A model generated the notes under the pieces. That model had not been told where the DNA came from. It did no database searches and saw only the letters and a list, made by a program, of their open reading frames with translations. A DNA stretch of 31,479 nt from a virus. Location of the stretch: positions 1 through 31,479 of the IMG/VR virus record IMGVR_UViG_3300033153_002462. One strand, given 5' to 3'. This document shows positions 6,709 through 15,594 of this stretch, piece by piece (the first letter of the stretch is position 1; the number at the start of each line of letters is the position of its first letter). Made by a program: the position numbers and the translations under genes.

Positions 6709-8223
6709 ATGAGCAAGAGCGGGTATGATAGGATGTGTAAGGAGTACCTTACTTACACTATGCCACAGTTGAGGAAGATCGCAAGTAAGAGGAAGTTGGG
6801 TTCAGCGGAATTCAGAAGGAATGCGGGCAAGAGTCAGTTGATTCATGTTATTGCAATGGATGATGTGAATGCTAGTCCAGCCGCTACTTCCTTTGAGCCG
6901 ATCAAGGTGAAGAGTGTCACTATTGAGCCTTTGGATGGGTGGATCAGTACTGAGGGGGGAGTAAGGCCAGCTGATGATGAACGGGTAGAGATCAAGCTTC
7001 GTGAGGCAGATCAATATTTTGATGAGCAAGCTCGGGTAGGCTCGGGTTGGCAGTGGGGTGAGTTGGGATGCTCCACTATCACGCATTTTAGATTCACTGA
7101 GCATGAAGATCAGAGTGAAGGGTTCCTGAAGTGGGATGGTGGTGAGTGTCCGGTAGGTGAGTATGATTTAGTTGAAGCCTATATCCGGTCTGGTGATTGT
7201 GGCAAGATGTTGGCTGGCCAGATGGATTGGAACCACCTTGGCAAAGGGCGTGATGTGATTAAGTACCGTTTGGTTCTTGGAGCAGGTAAACAGGATAAGT
7301 CTGAAGAGAAAGAGGAGCAGAAAGCGATGGGTAACGAAGGTGAGAAGGCAACACAGGCAATGAGGTTGATGGAATTGCTCGGGGCTATGTCAGGACCAGA
7401 TATTGATGAGGATAAGGTAAGAGCTATTGTTAAGGAAGAGGTCAAGCGAGTTGCACCTCGTAAGGTTCATGTCAAGATGGGCAAGGCCAAGGATGGCGTA
7501 GTGCTCGATACCCAGCACAAGACTTTCCCTACCCTGCTCAAGATGGTGTGTGCAGGGGTGAACGTGATGATGGTCGGGCCAAGTCAAGGTGGCAAGACTA
7601 CTGCGGCTCACTCGGTCGCTAAGGCTATGGAGTTGCCTTTCTTCTCTATCAGTCTTGGGGCAGGTACGATGGACTCTGAGATCATGGGATTCATTCATGC
7701 CAATGGTGAACTTGTGAGAACCAATGTCCGTGAGGTCTATGAGCATGGCGGTATCTTCCTGTTCGATGAGATAGACAGCAGTAACCCGAAGGTCTTGACC
7801 AAGATCAATATGATGCTTACCCAAGACTACTGCCCCTTCCCTGACGGCATGATCAAGAAGAGTGAGAAGGCATACTTTATCTGTGCTGGTAACACGTTCG
7901 GGCTTGGTGCTGACAGGCAGTATGTGGGTCGTAACCAACTGGACGCGGCAACTCTGGCAAGATTCGCTACACTCAATTGGGATTATGACCACACTCTGGA
8001 GCATAGCCTTGCAGGTAATGAAGAGTGGACGAACCGAGTTCAGAAGATCCGTGAAGCTGTGCAGATGTTGAAGCTCAGAGTGATGGTAACTCCTCGGGCA
8101 AGCATTGATGGAGCATTGCTCATGGAGTCAGGTATCAAACAGTCTGAGGTGGAAGAGATGACCATTTGGGCAGGGATCGACAAGTCAACCAAGACCAAGA
8201 TACTTGAGAAGGCGGGAGTGTGA
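6709..8223 (+). CDS. MoxR/CobS-like AAA+ ATPase with N-terminal SAP-like and duplicated beta domains
   Basis: This is a 504-residue protein. The start at 6709 has AGGAG 6 bases upstream, preferred over a TTG at 6679. The C-terminal AAA+ module has Walker A GPSQGGKT (290-297), Walker B IFLFDEID (349-356), sensor AGNT (393-396), an arginine in LARF (R418) and TPRAS (461-465), all typical of MoxR/CobS ATPases that remodel proteins with a vWA partner. The N-terminus (about 10-50) resembles a SAP/Rho-N helix-extension-helix. Residues about 78-130 and 149-190 look like two copies of one small beta domain (VEIKLRE...W..G...ITHFRF and VEAYIRS...W..L...VIKYRL), possibly for ligand or DNA recognition. 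The next gene is the probable partner. Confidence 0.85.
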   Translation: MSKSGYDRMCKEYLTYTMPQLRKIASKRKLGSAEFRRNAGKSQLIHVIAMDDVNASPAATSFEPIKVKSVTIEPLDGWISTEGGVRPADDERVEIKLREADQYFDEQARVGSGWQWGELGCSTITHFRFTEHEDQSEGFLKWDGGECPVGEYDLVEAYIRSGDCGKMLAGQMDWNHLGKGRDVIKYRLVLGAGKQDKSEEKEEQKAMGNEGEKATQAMRLMELLGAMSGPDIDEDKVRAIVKEEVKRVAPRKVHVKMGKAKDGVVLDTQHKTFPTLLKMVCAGVNVMMVGPSQGGKTTAAHSVAKAMELPFFSISLGAGTMDSEIMGFIHANGELVRTNVREVYEHGGIFLFDEIDSSNPKVLTKINMMLTQDYCPFPDGMIKKSEKAYFICAGNTFGLGADRQYVGRNQLDAATLARFATLNWDYDHTLEHSLAGNEEWTNRVQKIREAVQMLKLRVMVTPRASIDGALLMESGIKQSEVEEMTIWAGIDKSTKTKILEKAGV

Positions 8224-8224
8224 C

Positions 8225-9097
8225 ATGGAGGATGTCTTGGAAGGGAAGGATACCAGACGGTTCCTCGATTGGGATCAGGTTGTGCATATGGCAGAGTTCG
8301 GTCAAGATACAATGCCGGGAGAGTGTAGATCATCTCGGGAGGATAGATCAAGTGGTTATGGTAGTGGGTCTAATCATTGGGCTGGAGGAACCTTTGAGCA
8401 GGGAATGGAGATGGCAAAGAATGGGTGGCCTGAAGGAACAAAGAAGATGCTCGATGTCCGTGATGATGTGTGGGCAAGAATCTCTGATAGGATCATTGAT
8501 CCTCAACCAGTATATGATGTGTGTGGTGCAGTTCCCGATGTAGCCGCTTTTCTCGGTGGTGAGCCTGAGTGTATGCTTCGGGTTGAGGATGAGGAGAGGG
8601 TTGGGACTCATGGCAATGTGTTAGAGATCGTAATCAATATAGGTGCTCTTTCTGATGTAGAGGCTGAAGAAATCAATTTCCGTGGCGCTGGTATCGCAAG
8701 CATCATAGATGTCCTTGAACAGCTTGGGTATTATTGCAATGTGACTCTTGTATCTAGAGCAACTGATTATGGTGGAAAGTGTGGGATCAGATATGATATA
8801 TACCTAAAGGGTTCTTCTGAGCCATTCGATGTTGACAAATTTGCGTTTGCTGTAATTTCTCCTGCCATGTTGCGAAGGGTAATCTTCTCGCTTCGTGAGT
8901 GTGAGAATGAAGAAGTAAGAGGTGAGGTAGGAATAAAAGAATGCGGTGGATATGGCAGATCCAGTGAGGTATCTGTCGAGGAAGGTGTGCTATATTTCCC
9001 TCTCACATATGATCTAAACAGCAATGAGCAGGTGTTTGACTTCGTGGTAAAGACGCTGACAGATATAGGCATAGAGATCGGAGAAGGTGATGAGTGA
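8225..9097 (+). CDS. Probable vWA-like partner of the MoxR-type ATPase (DUF7192-like)
   Basis: This is a 290-residue protein. The start at 8225 follows GGGAG by about 6 bases. Residues 55-80 contain a W-x-GG-T-F-E-x-G-x-x-M-A-x-x-GWPEG motif that recurs in phage proteins encoded beside MoxR/CobS-like ATPases. The second half (about 135-290) alternates strands and helices in a Rossmann-like way (LEIVINIG, then GAGIASIIDVLEQLGY, VTLVSR, FAFAVISP), consistent with a divergent vWA fold. A canonical DxSxS metal site is not seen. The family label is from memory and only moderate. Gene pairing suggests the ATPase acts on or through this protein. It overlaps the next gene by 8 bases. Confidence 0.55.
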   Translation: MEDVLEGKDTRRFLDWDQVVHMAEFGQDTMPGECRSSREDRSSGYGSGSNHWAGGTFEQGMEMAKNGWPEGTKKMLDVRDDVWARISDRIIDPQPVYDVCGAVPDVAAFLGGEPECMLRVEDEERVGTHGNVLEIVINIGALSDVEAEEINFRGAGIASIIDVLEQLGYYCNVTLVSRATDYGGKCGIRYDIYLKGSSEPFDVDKFAFAVISPAMLRRVIFSLRECENEEVRGEVGIKECGGYGRSSEVSVEEGVLYFPLTYDLNSNEQVFDFVVKTLTDIGIEIGEGDE

Positions 9098-9275
9098 TAA
9101 GTGTGCAATGCTATTCAAGGGGATAGACCCACAGGTCAGGGACGCTTACAGGTTGAGTTGTATGCGTAGGTGCCAGACCATGACGGAGGACTTCACTGAC
9201 CACATGAAAGATGTGATAATCCAAGAGGGTATCCCCAAGAAAGAGGTAAGGAAATTAACAAGCAATAGAAAATAA
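9090..9275 (+). CDS. Small ribbon-helix-helix-like DNA-binding protein
   Basis: This is a 61-residue protein. The start at 9090 has GGAGAAGG closely upstream; the GTG just before it is less likely. The pattern F-KGID-x-x-V-x-x-AYR-x-x-C-x-x-R-x-x-x-MT-x-x-F-x-x-x-M resembles CopG/Arc ribbon-helix-helix proteins, where an N-terminal strand contacts DNA and two helices form the dimer. It ends the P2 operon and lies just before promoter P3, so it could regulate it. The assignment rests on this short pattern alone. Confidence 0.5.
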   Translation: MSDKCAMLFKGIDPQVRDAYRLSCMRRCQTMTEDFTDHMKDVIIQEGIPKKEVRKLTSNRK

Positions 9276-9288
9276 TTTAGCTATATAT

Positions 9289-9317
9289 TTGCATTAAGGT
9301 ATGCTGTCGATTATCAT
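9289..9317 (+). promoter_or_regulatory. Sigma70-type promoter P3 upstream of the packaging genes
   Basis: TTGCAT (9289-9294) and TATCAT (9312-9317) are separated by 17 bases in an A/T-rich gap between two genes. It matches less well than the other promoters but shares their spacing and position. It would drive the ParB, glycosyltransferase and terminase genes. Confidence 0.6.
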
Positions 9318-9356
9318 ATGGGCAGTATATCTTTTTTTAATTGGCGAGGAAAAGCA

Positions 9357-9983
9357 ATGGAATGGAAAACCGAGAAGAGGAAAGTGGGCGAGTTGATTGC
9401 CTATGAAAGTAATCCAAGGGTATTGACTGAGAAGCAAAGAATTGATCTGGTGGCATCGCTTAAGAAGTTCAGCCTAGCTGAAATCCCTGTAGTGAATTTG
9501 TGTGGCACTATCTTGGCAGGGCATCAGAGAATTTCCATCCTTATTGAGTTGTATGGCACTGATTATGAGATTGATGTGCGTGTACCTACCGAGCAGTTAT
9601 CGGAAGATGATGTCCAAGAATATAATATAAGGTCTAACCAGAATGGTGGCGGATGGGATTTCGATCTGCTCAAGTCTGACTTCCAGATAGATGATCTGAA
9701 GGACTGGGGATTCTCTGATGATGAGTTAGGCCTCAAGATGAGTGGTAAGAGCAAAGAGGATGAGGATGGCGATATAGAGTTCGTCACAGAGCTTGATGAA
9801 GAGAGCAATTATATCGTGTTGAAGTTCGATACCGATATTGATTGGTTGCAGATTCAAACCCTATTAGATTTAAAGCGTGGATGGTCGAGACGCTGTAATG
9901 GTAAGCCGTGGAGTAAGGGTATAGGCCGTGTAGTGAATGGCCCTGAAGCATTGGCTAGGATCGCTGAAAGTATGAGGGTTTGA
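9357..9983 (+). CDS. ParB/Srx-fold protein
   Basis: This is a 208-residue protein. The start at 9357 has GAGGA 6 bases upstream. Residues 7-90 are a ParB-N-like domain: VGELIAYESNPR, LVASLKKF, PVVNLCGTILAGHQR (GHQRxxxL motif). The following NIRSNQNGGGWDFDLL and WGFSDDELGL segments are typical of phage ParB domains that are often fused to a DNA methyltransferase. Here no methyltransferase follows. Instead there is a 70-residue tail with SNYIVLKFD and GRVVNGPEALARI. Such proteins commonly lie just upstream of phage terminase genes. ParB-like folds can bind CTP or cut DNA, and the actual activity is not clear from the sequence. Confidence 0.75.
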   Translation: MEWKTEKRKVGELIAYESNPRVLTEKQRIDLVASLKKFSLAEIPVVNLCGTILAGHQRISILIELYGTDYEIDVRVPTEQLSEDDVQEYNIRSNQNGGGWDFDLLKSDFQIDDLKDWGFSDDELGLKMSGKSKEDEDGDIEFVTELDEESNYIVLKFDTDIDWLQIQTLLDLKRGWSRRCNGKPWSKGIGRVVNGPEALARIAESMRV

Positions 9984-9984
9984 T

Positions 9985-10728
9985 ATGGACAGCATGGATA
10001 TTAGATATTTCTGCCCGTCATATAAGAGAACAGAGAAAAGCATCTCCCAGATAAACTACCCTTTTTTCAAGATAGTAGTGATGGAGGCAGAGGCAGAGGC
10101 ATATAAAGCCAATGGCAATGACATAGTTGTATGCCCGGATCGTGTGCAAGGAAATGTGTGCCGTGTGCGCAATTGGATCTTAAGAGAGAATGCTGATGCC
10201 GATTGTGTAGTGATCATGGATGATGATTGCTCGTATATCGGGAAGTACCTAGAACAGTCCCAAGTCAGGCTTAGTCCAGATGATCTGGAAGAGATGTGCG
10301 AGATGGCGACAATCATGGCGTATGATATGGATGTGAAGATGTGGGGGCTTAATTGTGTGGTTGATAAGATGGCCTACAGGGAGGCTACCCCGTTCTCATT
10401 CACTTCGTATGTGGGTTCACCGTTCACGGCTCATTGTAAGACGGATATATTCTTCGATGAGGGCCTTCCCTTGAAAGAGGACTATGATATCACCCTACAG
10501 CATTTAAATCGTCATAGACGGGTTCTGAGGCTTAATCAGTACCATTATGATGTAAAGCAGTCTAAACAGGCAGGAGGGTGTGCTACATACCGTAATATGG
10601 ATGAAGAGAAGAGGCAGTTTAGGTTATTGCAGAAGAAGTGGGGGTCTAAGATCATCACAGAGGATAAGACCAGTCGTAAATCGTTTGATTATAACCCGAT
10701 TATGCATGTACCGATTAAGGGAGTGTGA
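9985..10728 (+). CDS. GT-A glycosyltransferase of the TET-associated (TAGT) type
   Basis: This is a 247-residue protein. It begins IRYFCPSYKR, has a G-N-V-C-R-V-R-N-W-I-L helix, a DxD-type nucleotide-sugar site (VIMDDDCS, about residues 75-81), an EDYD segment and a late AGGCATYR motif. Together these match TAGT proteins, phage enzymes proposed to add sugars to modified pyrimidines in DNA. GAGGGT lies shortly upstream of the start, one base after the ParB-like gene. The target here is unknown: no TET/JBP dioxygenase or DNA methyltransferase lies in this window. DNA modification is inferred from the family; protein or surface glycan modification remains possible. Confidence 0.7.
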   Translation: MDSMDIRYFCPSYKRTEKSISQINYPFFKIVVMEAEAEAYKANGNDIVVCPDRVQGNVCRVRNWILRENADADCVVIMDDDCSYIGKYLEQSQVRLSPDDLEEMCEMATIMAYDMDVKMWGLNCVVDKMAYREATPFSFTSYVGSPFTAHCKTDIFFDEGLPLKEDYDITLQHLNRHRRVLRLNQYHYDVKQSKQAGGCATYRNMDEEKRQFRLLQKKWGSKIITEDKTSRKSFDYNPIMHVPIKGV

Positions 10729-10729
10729 T

Positions 10730-11104
10730 ATGGATGCGAAGAAAAAACAGGCCCGAATGATGACACAACAAAAAAGAATGATCCAAGGTCTTGAGAAGAC
10801 TATGGGTATTGTAACCAGTGCGTGCAAGAATGTAGGCGTGGCTAGAGGGACTCATTATAAGTGGATGAAGGAGTGCCCTGATTATGCGAAAGAGGTAGAG
10901 AGTATAGGCGATATAGCTCTAGATTTCGCTGAATCTAAGTTACACAGGCAGATTCTCGATGGCGTACCTGCTTCGACTATGTTCTATCTGAAGTGTAAGG
11001 GTAAGGGCAGAGGGTATATTGAGCGCAGTGAGGTGACTACCCATGCAAGGCATACCCCGTTCGATCATATGAGTGATGAAGAGCTAGATGAGGCGATAGG
11101 GTAA
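10730..11104 (+). CDS. terS: Terminase small subunit
   Basis: This is a 124-residue protein. AGGGAG lies 6 bases before the ATG at 10730. Residues about 24-45 form a helix-turn-helix typical of small terminases (TSACKNVGVARGTHYKWMK), followed by a second helical region and a variable tail. It recognises packaging sites on phage DNA and activates the large subunit. The stop overlaps the terL start (TAATG), the classic terS-terL arrangement. Confidence 0.88.
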   Translation: MDAKKKQARMMTQQKRMIQGLEKTMGIVTSACKNVGVARGTHYKWMKECPDYAKEVESIGDIALDFAESKLHRQILDGVPASTMFYLKCKGKGRGYIERSEVTTHARHTPFDHMSDEELDEAIG

Positions 11105-12546
11105 TGGCTGAATCCTTCGTCCGAGAGATGAAGAAAGAAAAGCTCAGAAGGAAAGCAAAGTCCGAATTCAAGACCTTCATGAGAACATTCCCACCCAATA
11201 GGCCATACCTATGGGGCAAACACACGCATATCATGTGTGAAGAGATCCAGACAGCCATTGATAGGTATAAAGAGGGCAAGTCTACCTATCTGATGATAAA
11301 TATTCCGCCGCGCCATGGAAAATCGGATTGCTGTTCCCGTAGGTTGCCCGTGTTCTTTGAATTGAATTTCCCTGATGATGAAGTGATCCTATGTAGCTAT
11401 GGCCAAGATCTGGCCAATGATATGAACCGGGATGCCCGTAAGTGCATGTCAGAGGTTGGCCCTGCTTACGGGTATCAGATGTCCCGTGACAGGGACAGGC
11501 TCAACAGTTGGGGGCTAGAAGGTCATAAGGGGGGCGTGAATGCTGTAGGTCTGGGAGCGAGCATTACAGGGCGTGGTAGTAATCTGCTGATATTGGATGA
11601 TTTCCTTAAGAACCGCAAAGATGCTGAATCTGAGTTGATCAGAAATAGGGGATGGGACAGCTTCAAGTCTGATTTGATTACCCGGCTTGCTCCTGTGCAT
11701 ATCGTATTGATCCTCGCTACCCGTTGGCATGAGGATGATATAAGTGGCAGGATAGAAAAACAGATGGAGGATGACCCTTCATTCCCCAGATTCAAGACGG
11801 TGAAGCTCCAGTCTTATGATGAGGATACAGGTGAGTACCTATTCCCTGAGAGGTTCGGGGAGGAGTGGTATGAGACTCAGCGGTCTATACTCGGGCCATA
11901 TGCTTGGCAGTGTTTACATCAAAGTGATCCTAAGCCGCGGCATGGTAATCTATTCAAGGTCAATAATATAGTGGTTGCAGACTCCCTTGAGAATATCACA
12001 GGTGAGTTGAGACTGTGCCATGATGCTAGGTTCCATCGTGGGTGGGATTTGGCCAGCTCAGAGAAGCAGAGGGTCAAGGATGACCCTGACTGGACAGTGG
12101 GCGTGAAGTCATTCTTTGATGCCAAGAAGAGGATACTTTATGTCAAGGATGTGGTGAGGGTAAGAGGTGAGGCACCAGAGCGCGATAAGCTCATGGAGAA
12201 CACTGCGAGGAGGGATGGCCCTCATGTGTATCAGCGGATAGAAGTTGTAGCAGGATACAAAGATACATATACACGCTTGAAATCAGAGCTAAAAGGTATT
12301 AGCATGGTTGAGAGCTATTCACCGACAGGGGATAAGGTAGCGAGAGCCGCACCTTTGGAGCCTTTGTTTGATTCGTGCCGTGTGGTATTGGAGCGAGGGC
12401 CATGGAATGATTCGTTCATTAATGAGTTCCGGGCATTCCCTTCAGGTGCACATGACGACCAAGTGGATGCTACGGTAATTTCTTGCGGAAGTGATTTGGT
12501 TGGATATACAGGCGGTGTGGTTACTGGCGGGAACATGGGATTTTAG
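11104..12546 (+). CDS. terL: Terminase large subunit (ATPase and nuclease)
   Basis: This is a 480-residue protein, full length for a large terminase. The ATPase domain has Walker A IPPRHGKS (67-74), Walker B LLILDD (161-166) and the coupling motif ATRWHEDD (205-212). The C-terminal RNase H-like nuclease shows RGWDLA (D315) and the late acidic motif GAHDDQVDA. The enzyme powers DNA translocation into the prohead and cuts the concatemer. It is translationally coupled to terS and followed 9 bases later by the portal gene. The PRHGKS Walker A and nuclease motifs resemble the Terminase_6-like group, but the packaging strategy (cos or pac) cannot be read from the window. Confidence 0.95.
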   Translation: MAESFVREMKKEKLRRKAKSEFKTFMRTFPPNRPYLWGKHTHIMCEEIQTAIDRYKEGKSTYLMINIPPRHGKSDCCSRRLPVFFELNFPDDEVILCSYGQDLANDMNRDARKCMSEVGPAYGYQMSRDRDRLNSWGLEGHKGGVNAVGLGASITGRGSNLLILDDFLKNRKDAESELIRNRGWDSFKSDLITRLAPVHIVLILATRWHEDDISGRIEKQMEDDPSFPRFKTVKLQSYDEDTGEYLFPERFGEEWYETQRSILGPYAWQCLHQSDPKPRHGNLFKVNNIVVADSLENITGELRLCHDARFHRGWDLASSEKQRVKDDPDWTVGVKSFFDAKKRILYVKDVVRVRGEAPERDKLMENTARRDGPHVYQRIEVVAGYKDTYTRLKSELKGISMVESYSPTGDKVARAAPLEPLFDSCRVVLERGPWNDSFINEFRAFPSGAHDDQVDATVISCGSDLVGYTGGVVTGGNMGF

Positions 12547-12555
12547 GAGAGCGAT

Positions 12556-13818
12556 ATGGGTTGGTTTGGTGAAAAGATAGTAGTAGCGATACGAGAACTT
12601 GGCATTAAGATCGGTACAAGTCAGGATGACGAAACCACATACTCTGAGATTTCCAAACAGATAGAAGAGTTGTACAAGATGTATGTTGGCTCGGCCACTG
12701 GTAAGCAGTTGGTTCGGGCTATTGTGCGTTTCAAGTCTTCCTCTATCCTTAATGGCGGTGTGAATGTCGCCTACTCTGGTGATAAAGATACAGCAACAGA
12801 AGATCCCATGGAGGTTCAGTACATTGATAAGATGCTGGACTTCAACAATGTGAACCAAGGCTACAGCAGGAAGTTGATCATCGCTTCCCAGCTTGAGGGT
12901 AAGGTGCTGGTTAAGCTTATCTGGCATGTAGATCCAGAGAAAGAACTCGCAGTGCCTAAGCTTGTGTATTTGCCATGGCGTACCACTCAGTATGAATTCA
13001 CGGTAGATGCCGAGAACCCAGAGCGGATTCTGTCAGTGAAGTACAAGATAGGTGAGACTGAGGTAGATGAGCCGTTTGACAACTATTCCTATGTGACCTT
13101 CAATAGCCTACCGTCAAGCCTCAGTGGGTATCCTGCCATGGGTGTGGTAATCCCTGAGATGAAGGATATTGATGAAGCGTTGCAGAATTGGCGCAAGATG
13201 AACCGGAACTTTGCTGTCAGTACCCCGACCTTTAAGTGTGAGAGTTTGACCGAGTGTGAAAAGCACCAAGAGGCATTGAATGCCAATGGCTGGACACAGG
13301 GCAGGGCATTGTTTACGACTGCTGATTTCTCTCTGGTTCAAGGTGATGCAGGTGACTTTGAATCCATCGAGCGTGAATTGGCTATGAAGGTCAAGATCAT
13401 ATCAGCCTCTACAGGTACACCACCTCAGCATATGGGACTGCCTGATGAACTGAGCAACAGGTCTACAGCAGATAGCATGGATGCCCCTACCGTTGAGGAT
13501 AGTGAGACTGATACCGATCTATGGTCTAACTTTTGGGAAGATGTGTTCAATATAGCTATCAGGATGAGCAATGACAATGGCGGGACGTATGGCGCTCTTG
13601 AGGTAGATGTAGTTGAGCCTGATACCACAGGCGTAACCGCTTCAGAGTATGATGCAGTAGAGAAGATCTATATGCCAATGTGGAAAGATGGTGGCTTGAG
13701 TCTTGATAGCCTACACACACTCACCCCGAAGGTAGATGCCGTGGCAGAGGCTCAGAAGATCAAGGACGAAGAAGATGGCGGTATTGATCTAGAAGAAAAT
13801 AACGATGACGATGAGTAA
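12556..13818 (+). CDS. Portal protein
   Basis: This is a 420-residue protein at the invariant position after terL. It shows portal features: an early SATGKQLVRAIVRF segment, LPWRTTQYEFTV, and a central long helix region (DEALQNWRKMNRNF, residues about 208-222). A late STGTPPQHMGLPDELSNRSTADSMDAP segment resembles the clip/stem region of phage portals. The dodecameric portal forms the DNA channel at the unique capsid vertex and docks the terminase. The C-terminus is strongly acidic (GIDLEENNDDDE). The ribosome site AGGAGAG lies close upstream of the ATG. Confidence 0.88.
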   Translation: MGWFGEKIVVAIRELGIKIGTSQDDETTYSEISKQIEELYKMYVGSATGKQLVRAIVRFKSSSILNGGVNVAYSGDKDTATEDPMEVQYIDKMLDFNNVNQGYSRKLIIASQLEGKVLVKLIWHVDPEKELAVPKLVYLPWRTTQYEFTVDAENPERILSVKYKIGETEVDEPFDNYSYVTFNSLPSSLSGYPAMGVVIPEMKDIDEALQNWRKMNRNFAVSTPTFKCESLTECEKHQEALNANGWTQGRALFTTADFSLVQGDAGDFESIERELAMKVKIISASTGTPPQHMGLPDELSNRSTADSMDAPTVEDSETDTDLWSNFWEDVFNIAIRMSNDNGGTYGALEVDVVEPDTTGVTASEYDAVEKIYMPMWKDGGLSLDSLHTLTPKVDAVAEAQKIKDEEDGGIDLEENNDDDE

Positions 13819-14026
13819 GTGGAAGATGCAGGAGAGAGGGGATAGCATTCAAGTATTCCCGTTAGGTGATAAAGAGAAGCACCTGACCCTCTCTTATGGC
13901 GATAGCATTAAGTGTGAGTGCAAGCCTATTGTGGATATAACCCATGACACCCCTATCGTTATTCATAATTCATTCGATTGCAGGGAGGCCGTAGAGATGG
14001 CCGAGGAGATATTGAGTGATGAATAG
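13805..14026 (+). CDS. Small hypothetical protein overlapping the portal gene
   Basis: This is a 73-residue protein with predicted strands and a terminal helix (CREAVEMAEEILSDE). It starts within the last codons of the portal gene. A second ATG at 13811 is equally possible, and neither has a strong ribosome site, so translation may be coupled to portal termination. No family is recognised. Confidence 0.6.
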   Translation: MTMSKWKMQERGDSIQVFPLGDKEKHLTLSYGDSIKCECKPIVDITHDTPIVIHNSFDCREAVEMAEEILSDE

Positions 14027-14201
14027 GATTATATGTGCTATTTTTGGTCATAAATTTAGGGTGATAAAGGAGTTTTATCCAGGGTGTGAGCGTGTCAGGT
14101 GTCCCCGTTGCGATAGGGATTATGTGCGAGGCGAAGGGTTGCCTACTATTGAATGGAGTTTTCAGGCGTACCAAATGTTTAAATTTCACGGTAAGATTTA
14201 A
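14019..14201 (+). CDS. Small zinc-knuckle protein (DUF1660-like)
   Basis: This is a 60-residue protein. The opening MNRIICAIFGHKF and the CPRC knuckle with an upstream Cys-Ala and His resemble DUF1660 prophage proteins (short, one hydrophobic helix then GHK and CxxC). Function is unknown. The gene overlaps the previous one by 8 bases, with GAGGAG 10 bases upstream. Codons are more AT-rich than those of the portal. Confidence 0.6.
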   Translation: MNRIICAIFGHKFRVIKEFYPGCERVRCPRCDRDYVRGEGLPTIEWSFQAYQMFKFHGKI

Positions 14202-14213
14202 GGGATTAATTAA

Positions 14214-15503
14214 ATGCCAACGCCTAAGATCATAATGTTGAAGGGTGAGCGTAAGCTCCTGAAGAAACTGAATACAGTTACCGTGAGGATGTATAACCAG
14301 TTGCTCAGGGATACCCGGAAGATAATCAACTCAAAGAATCCAGAGAAGGCGCTAACCAAACTTGAGTTGAGTGGTCAGGACGATTACGCAAAGGCTGTCT
14401 ATAACTCCTCGATTGATATGTTCTATGCATCCCACAAGAAGACAGAGAAGGCCATAAACAGGCGTAGGCGCAATTCTAAGCGCACCTTGGCTGTATCAGA
14501 GCTTACAGGTGATGAGAAGGCTTCAGCGGATCGTCTGGTGGGTCAGGAGTACGCAGAATGGGCAGATAGCCTAGCTGGTAAGAAGTGGGAAGAGACAGTC
14601 GTATCCAGCAAGGACGTAATCCGTAAAGGGATCACTGAAGGCTGGGGCATGAAAGCCCGATATGAATACAGGTTCCAAGATGGCAGTAAAGCCAGTTATA
14701 ACGATAGTAAGAAGTTCCCGACTAATGTGTCCCGTGTGCAGGTCAAGCCGGGGTTGCGTGATGAACTGGCCAAAGTCGTTAAGAAGACATCTAACCCAGA
14801 GGCAGTAGCCAGAACTGAGATGACCAGAGCATATAATGACGGAGTGGTCAAGGGTGCGATCGATGATGAGTTCGTAAAGGGATTCCAGTTCCTTGGTGTG
14901 AATGATGAGCGTCAGTCTGATATATGCAATTATTTGGATGGGACGATTATAGATAAGCTCGATCCTAGAGTAGATGCTATCACCCCACCCTTGCATGTGT
15001 ATTGCCGTAGCCGTCTGATAGAGGTCATGGTCACAAGCGATAAGAAGGCTAATATTGATACCCGTACCATCAAAGTGGATGGTGTGAAGAAGCGTGTAGC
15101 TGATCTGGATACCCGATTCGGTAAGGCTGGCTTAGGCGAGAAGGCATTCAATACCCCAGTGGCCAAGGCCGAGAGGGTAGATCTAGGTATCCCGAATAAA
15201 GGTTTGGTTATCAGAGAACCGGAGGCTGTCCGTAATGACTTCATTAATAGTAGACCTAATCCTAATCTGGTCGCTCTGTCTAGTGGCTTGGGTATCAAGA
15301 AAGCAACGCCTAAAGGAACTGAGGAGCCAAGCAAGGTAGAACCAGACGAGACAGACCTGACTCCAGAGGAACAGCAGACCAAGAAGGAAGCTGTGGACTC
15401 GATAAATGATTTCTCAGTTCTGGTATCTGAAGCAGGGCCTATCGAGAACCTTTCCCCTGAAGTGCAAAAGATCATTGATGATATAAATAACTTATCCAAG
15501 TAA
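14214..15503 (+). CDS. Mu F-like minor head protein
   Basis: This is a 429-residue protein. Residues about 195-275 hold the diagnostic pattern of the phage Mu gpF / SPP1 gp7 family: ARTEMTRAYNDG, then FLGVNDERQSDICNYLDG, and PPLHVYCRSRL. This minor protein sits inside or at the vertex of the head and often assists DNA ejection or portal incorporation. The N-terminal 120 residues are basic and helical. The C-terminal 130 residues are Pro/Glu-rich and probably flexible. In most phages the capsid genes come next; here about 8 kb of small genes intervene. Confidence 0.85.
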   Translation: MPTPKIIMLKGERKLLKKLNTVTVRMYNQLLRDTRKIINSKNPEKALTKLELSGQDDYAKAVYNSSIDMFYASHKKTEKAINRRRRNSKRTLAVSELTGDEKASADRLVGQEYAEWADSLAGKKWEETVVSSKDVIRKGITEGWGMKARYEYRFQDGSKASYNDSKKFPTNVSRVQVKPGLRDELAKVVKKTSNPEAVARTEMTRAYNDGVVKGAIDDEFVKGFQFLGVNDERQSDICNYLDGTIIDKLDPRVDAITPPLHVYCRSRLIEVMVTSDKKANIDTRTIKVDGVKKRVADLDTRFGKAGLGEKAFNTPVAKAERVDLGIPNKGLVIREPEAVRNDFINSRPNPNLVALSSGLGIKKATPKGTEEPSKVEPDETDLTPEEQQTKKEAVDSINDFSVLVSEAGPIENLSPEVQKIIDDINNLSK

Positions 15504-15565
15504 TCCCCTACACACAGGCTATTTCTAGCTCAGTTATATTTATTTAATAAAATATTAATTTACCA

Positions 15566-15594
15566 TTGACATTATATATGTCGTATGGTATATT
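15566..15594 (+). promoter_or_regulatory. Sigma70-type promoter P4
   Basis: TTGACA (15566-15571) and TATATT (15589-15594) are separated by exactly 17 bases, with TATGG immediately before the -10 box and an A/T-rich upstream stretch. It starts the accessory-gene block. Confidence 0.88.

Noticed and set aside
7390-8004. Long open frame on the - strand within the MoxR gene
   Set aside because: It is a shadow of a strongly supported + strand ATPase, with no ribosome site and no family. All - strand frames in this window are of this kind.
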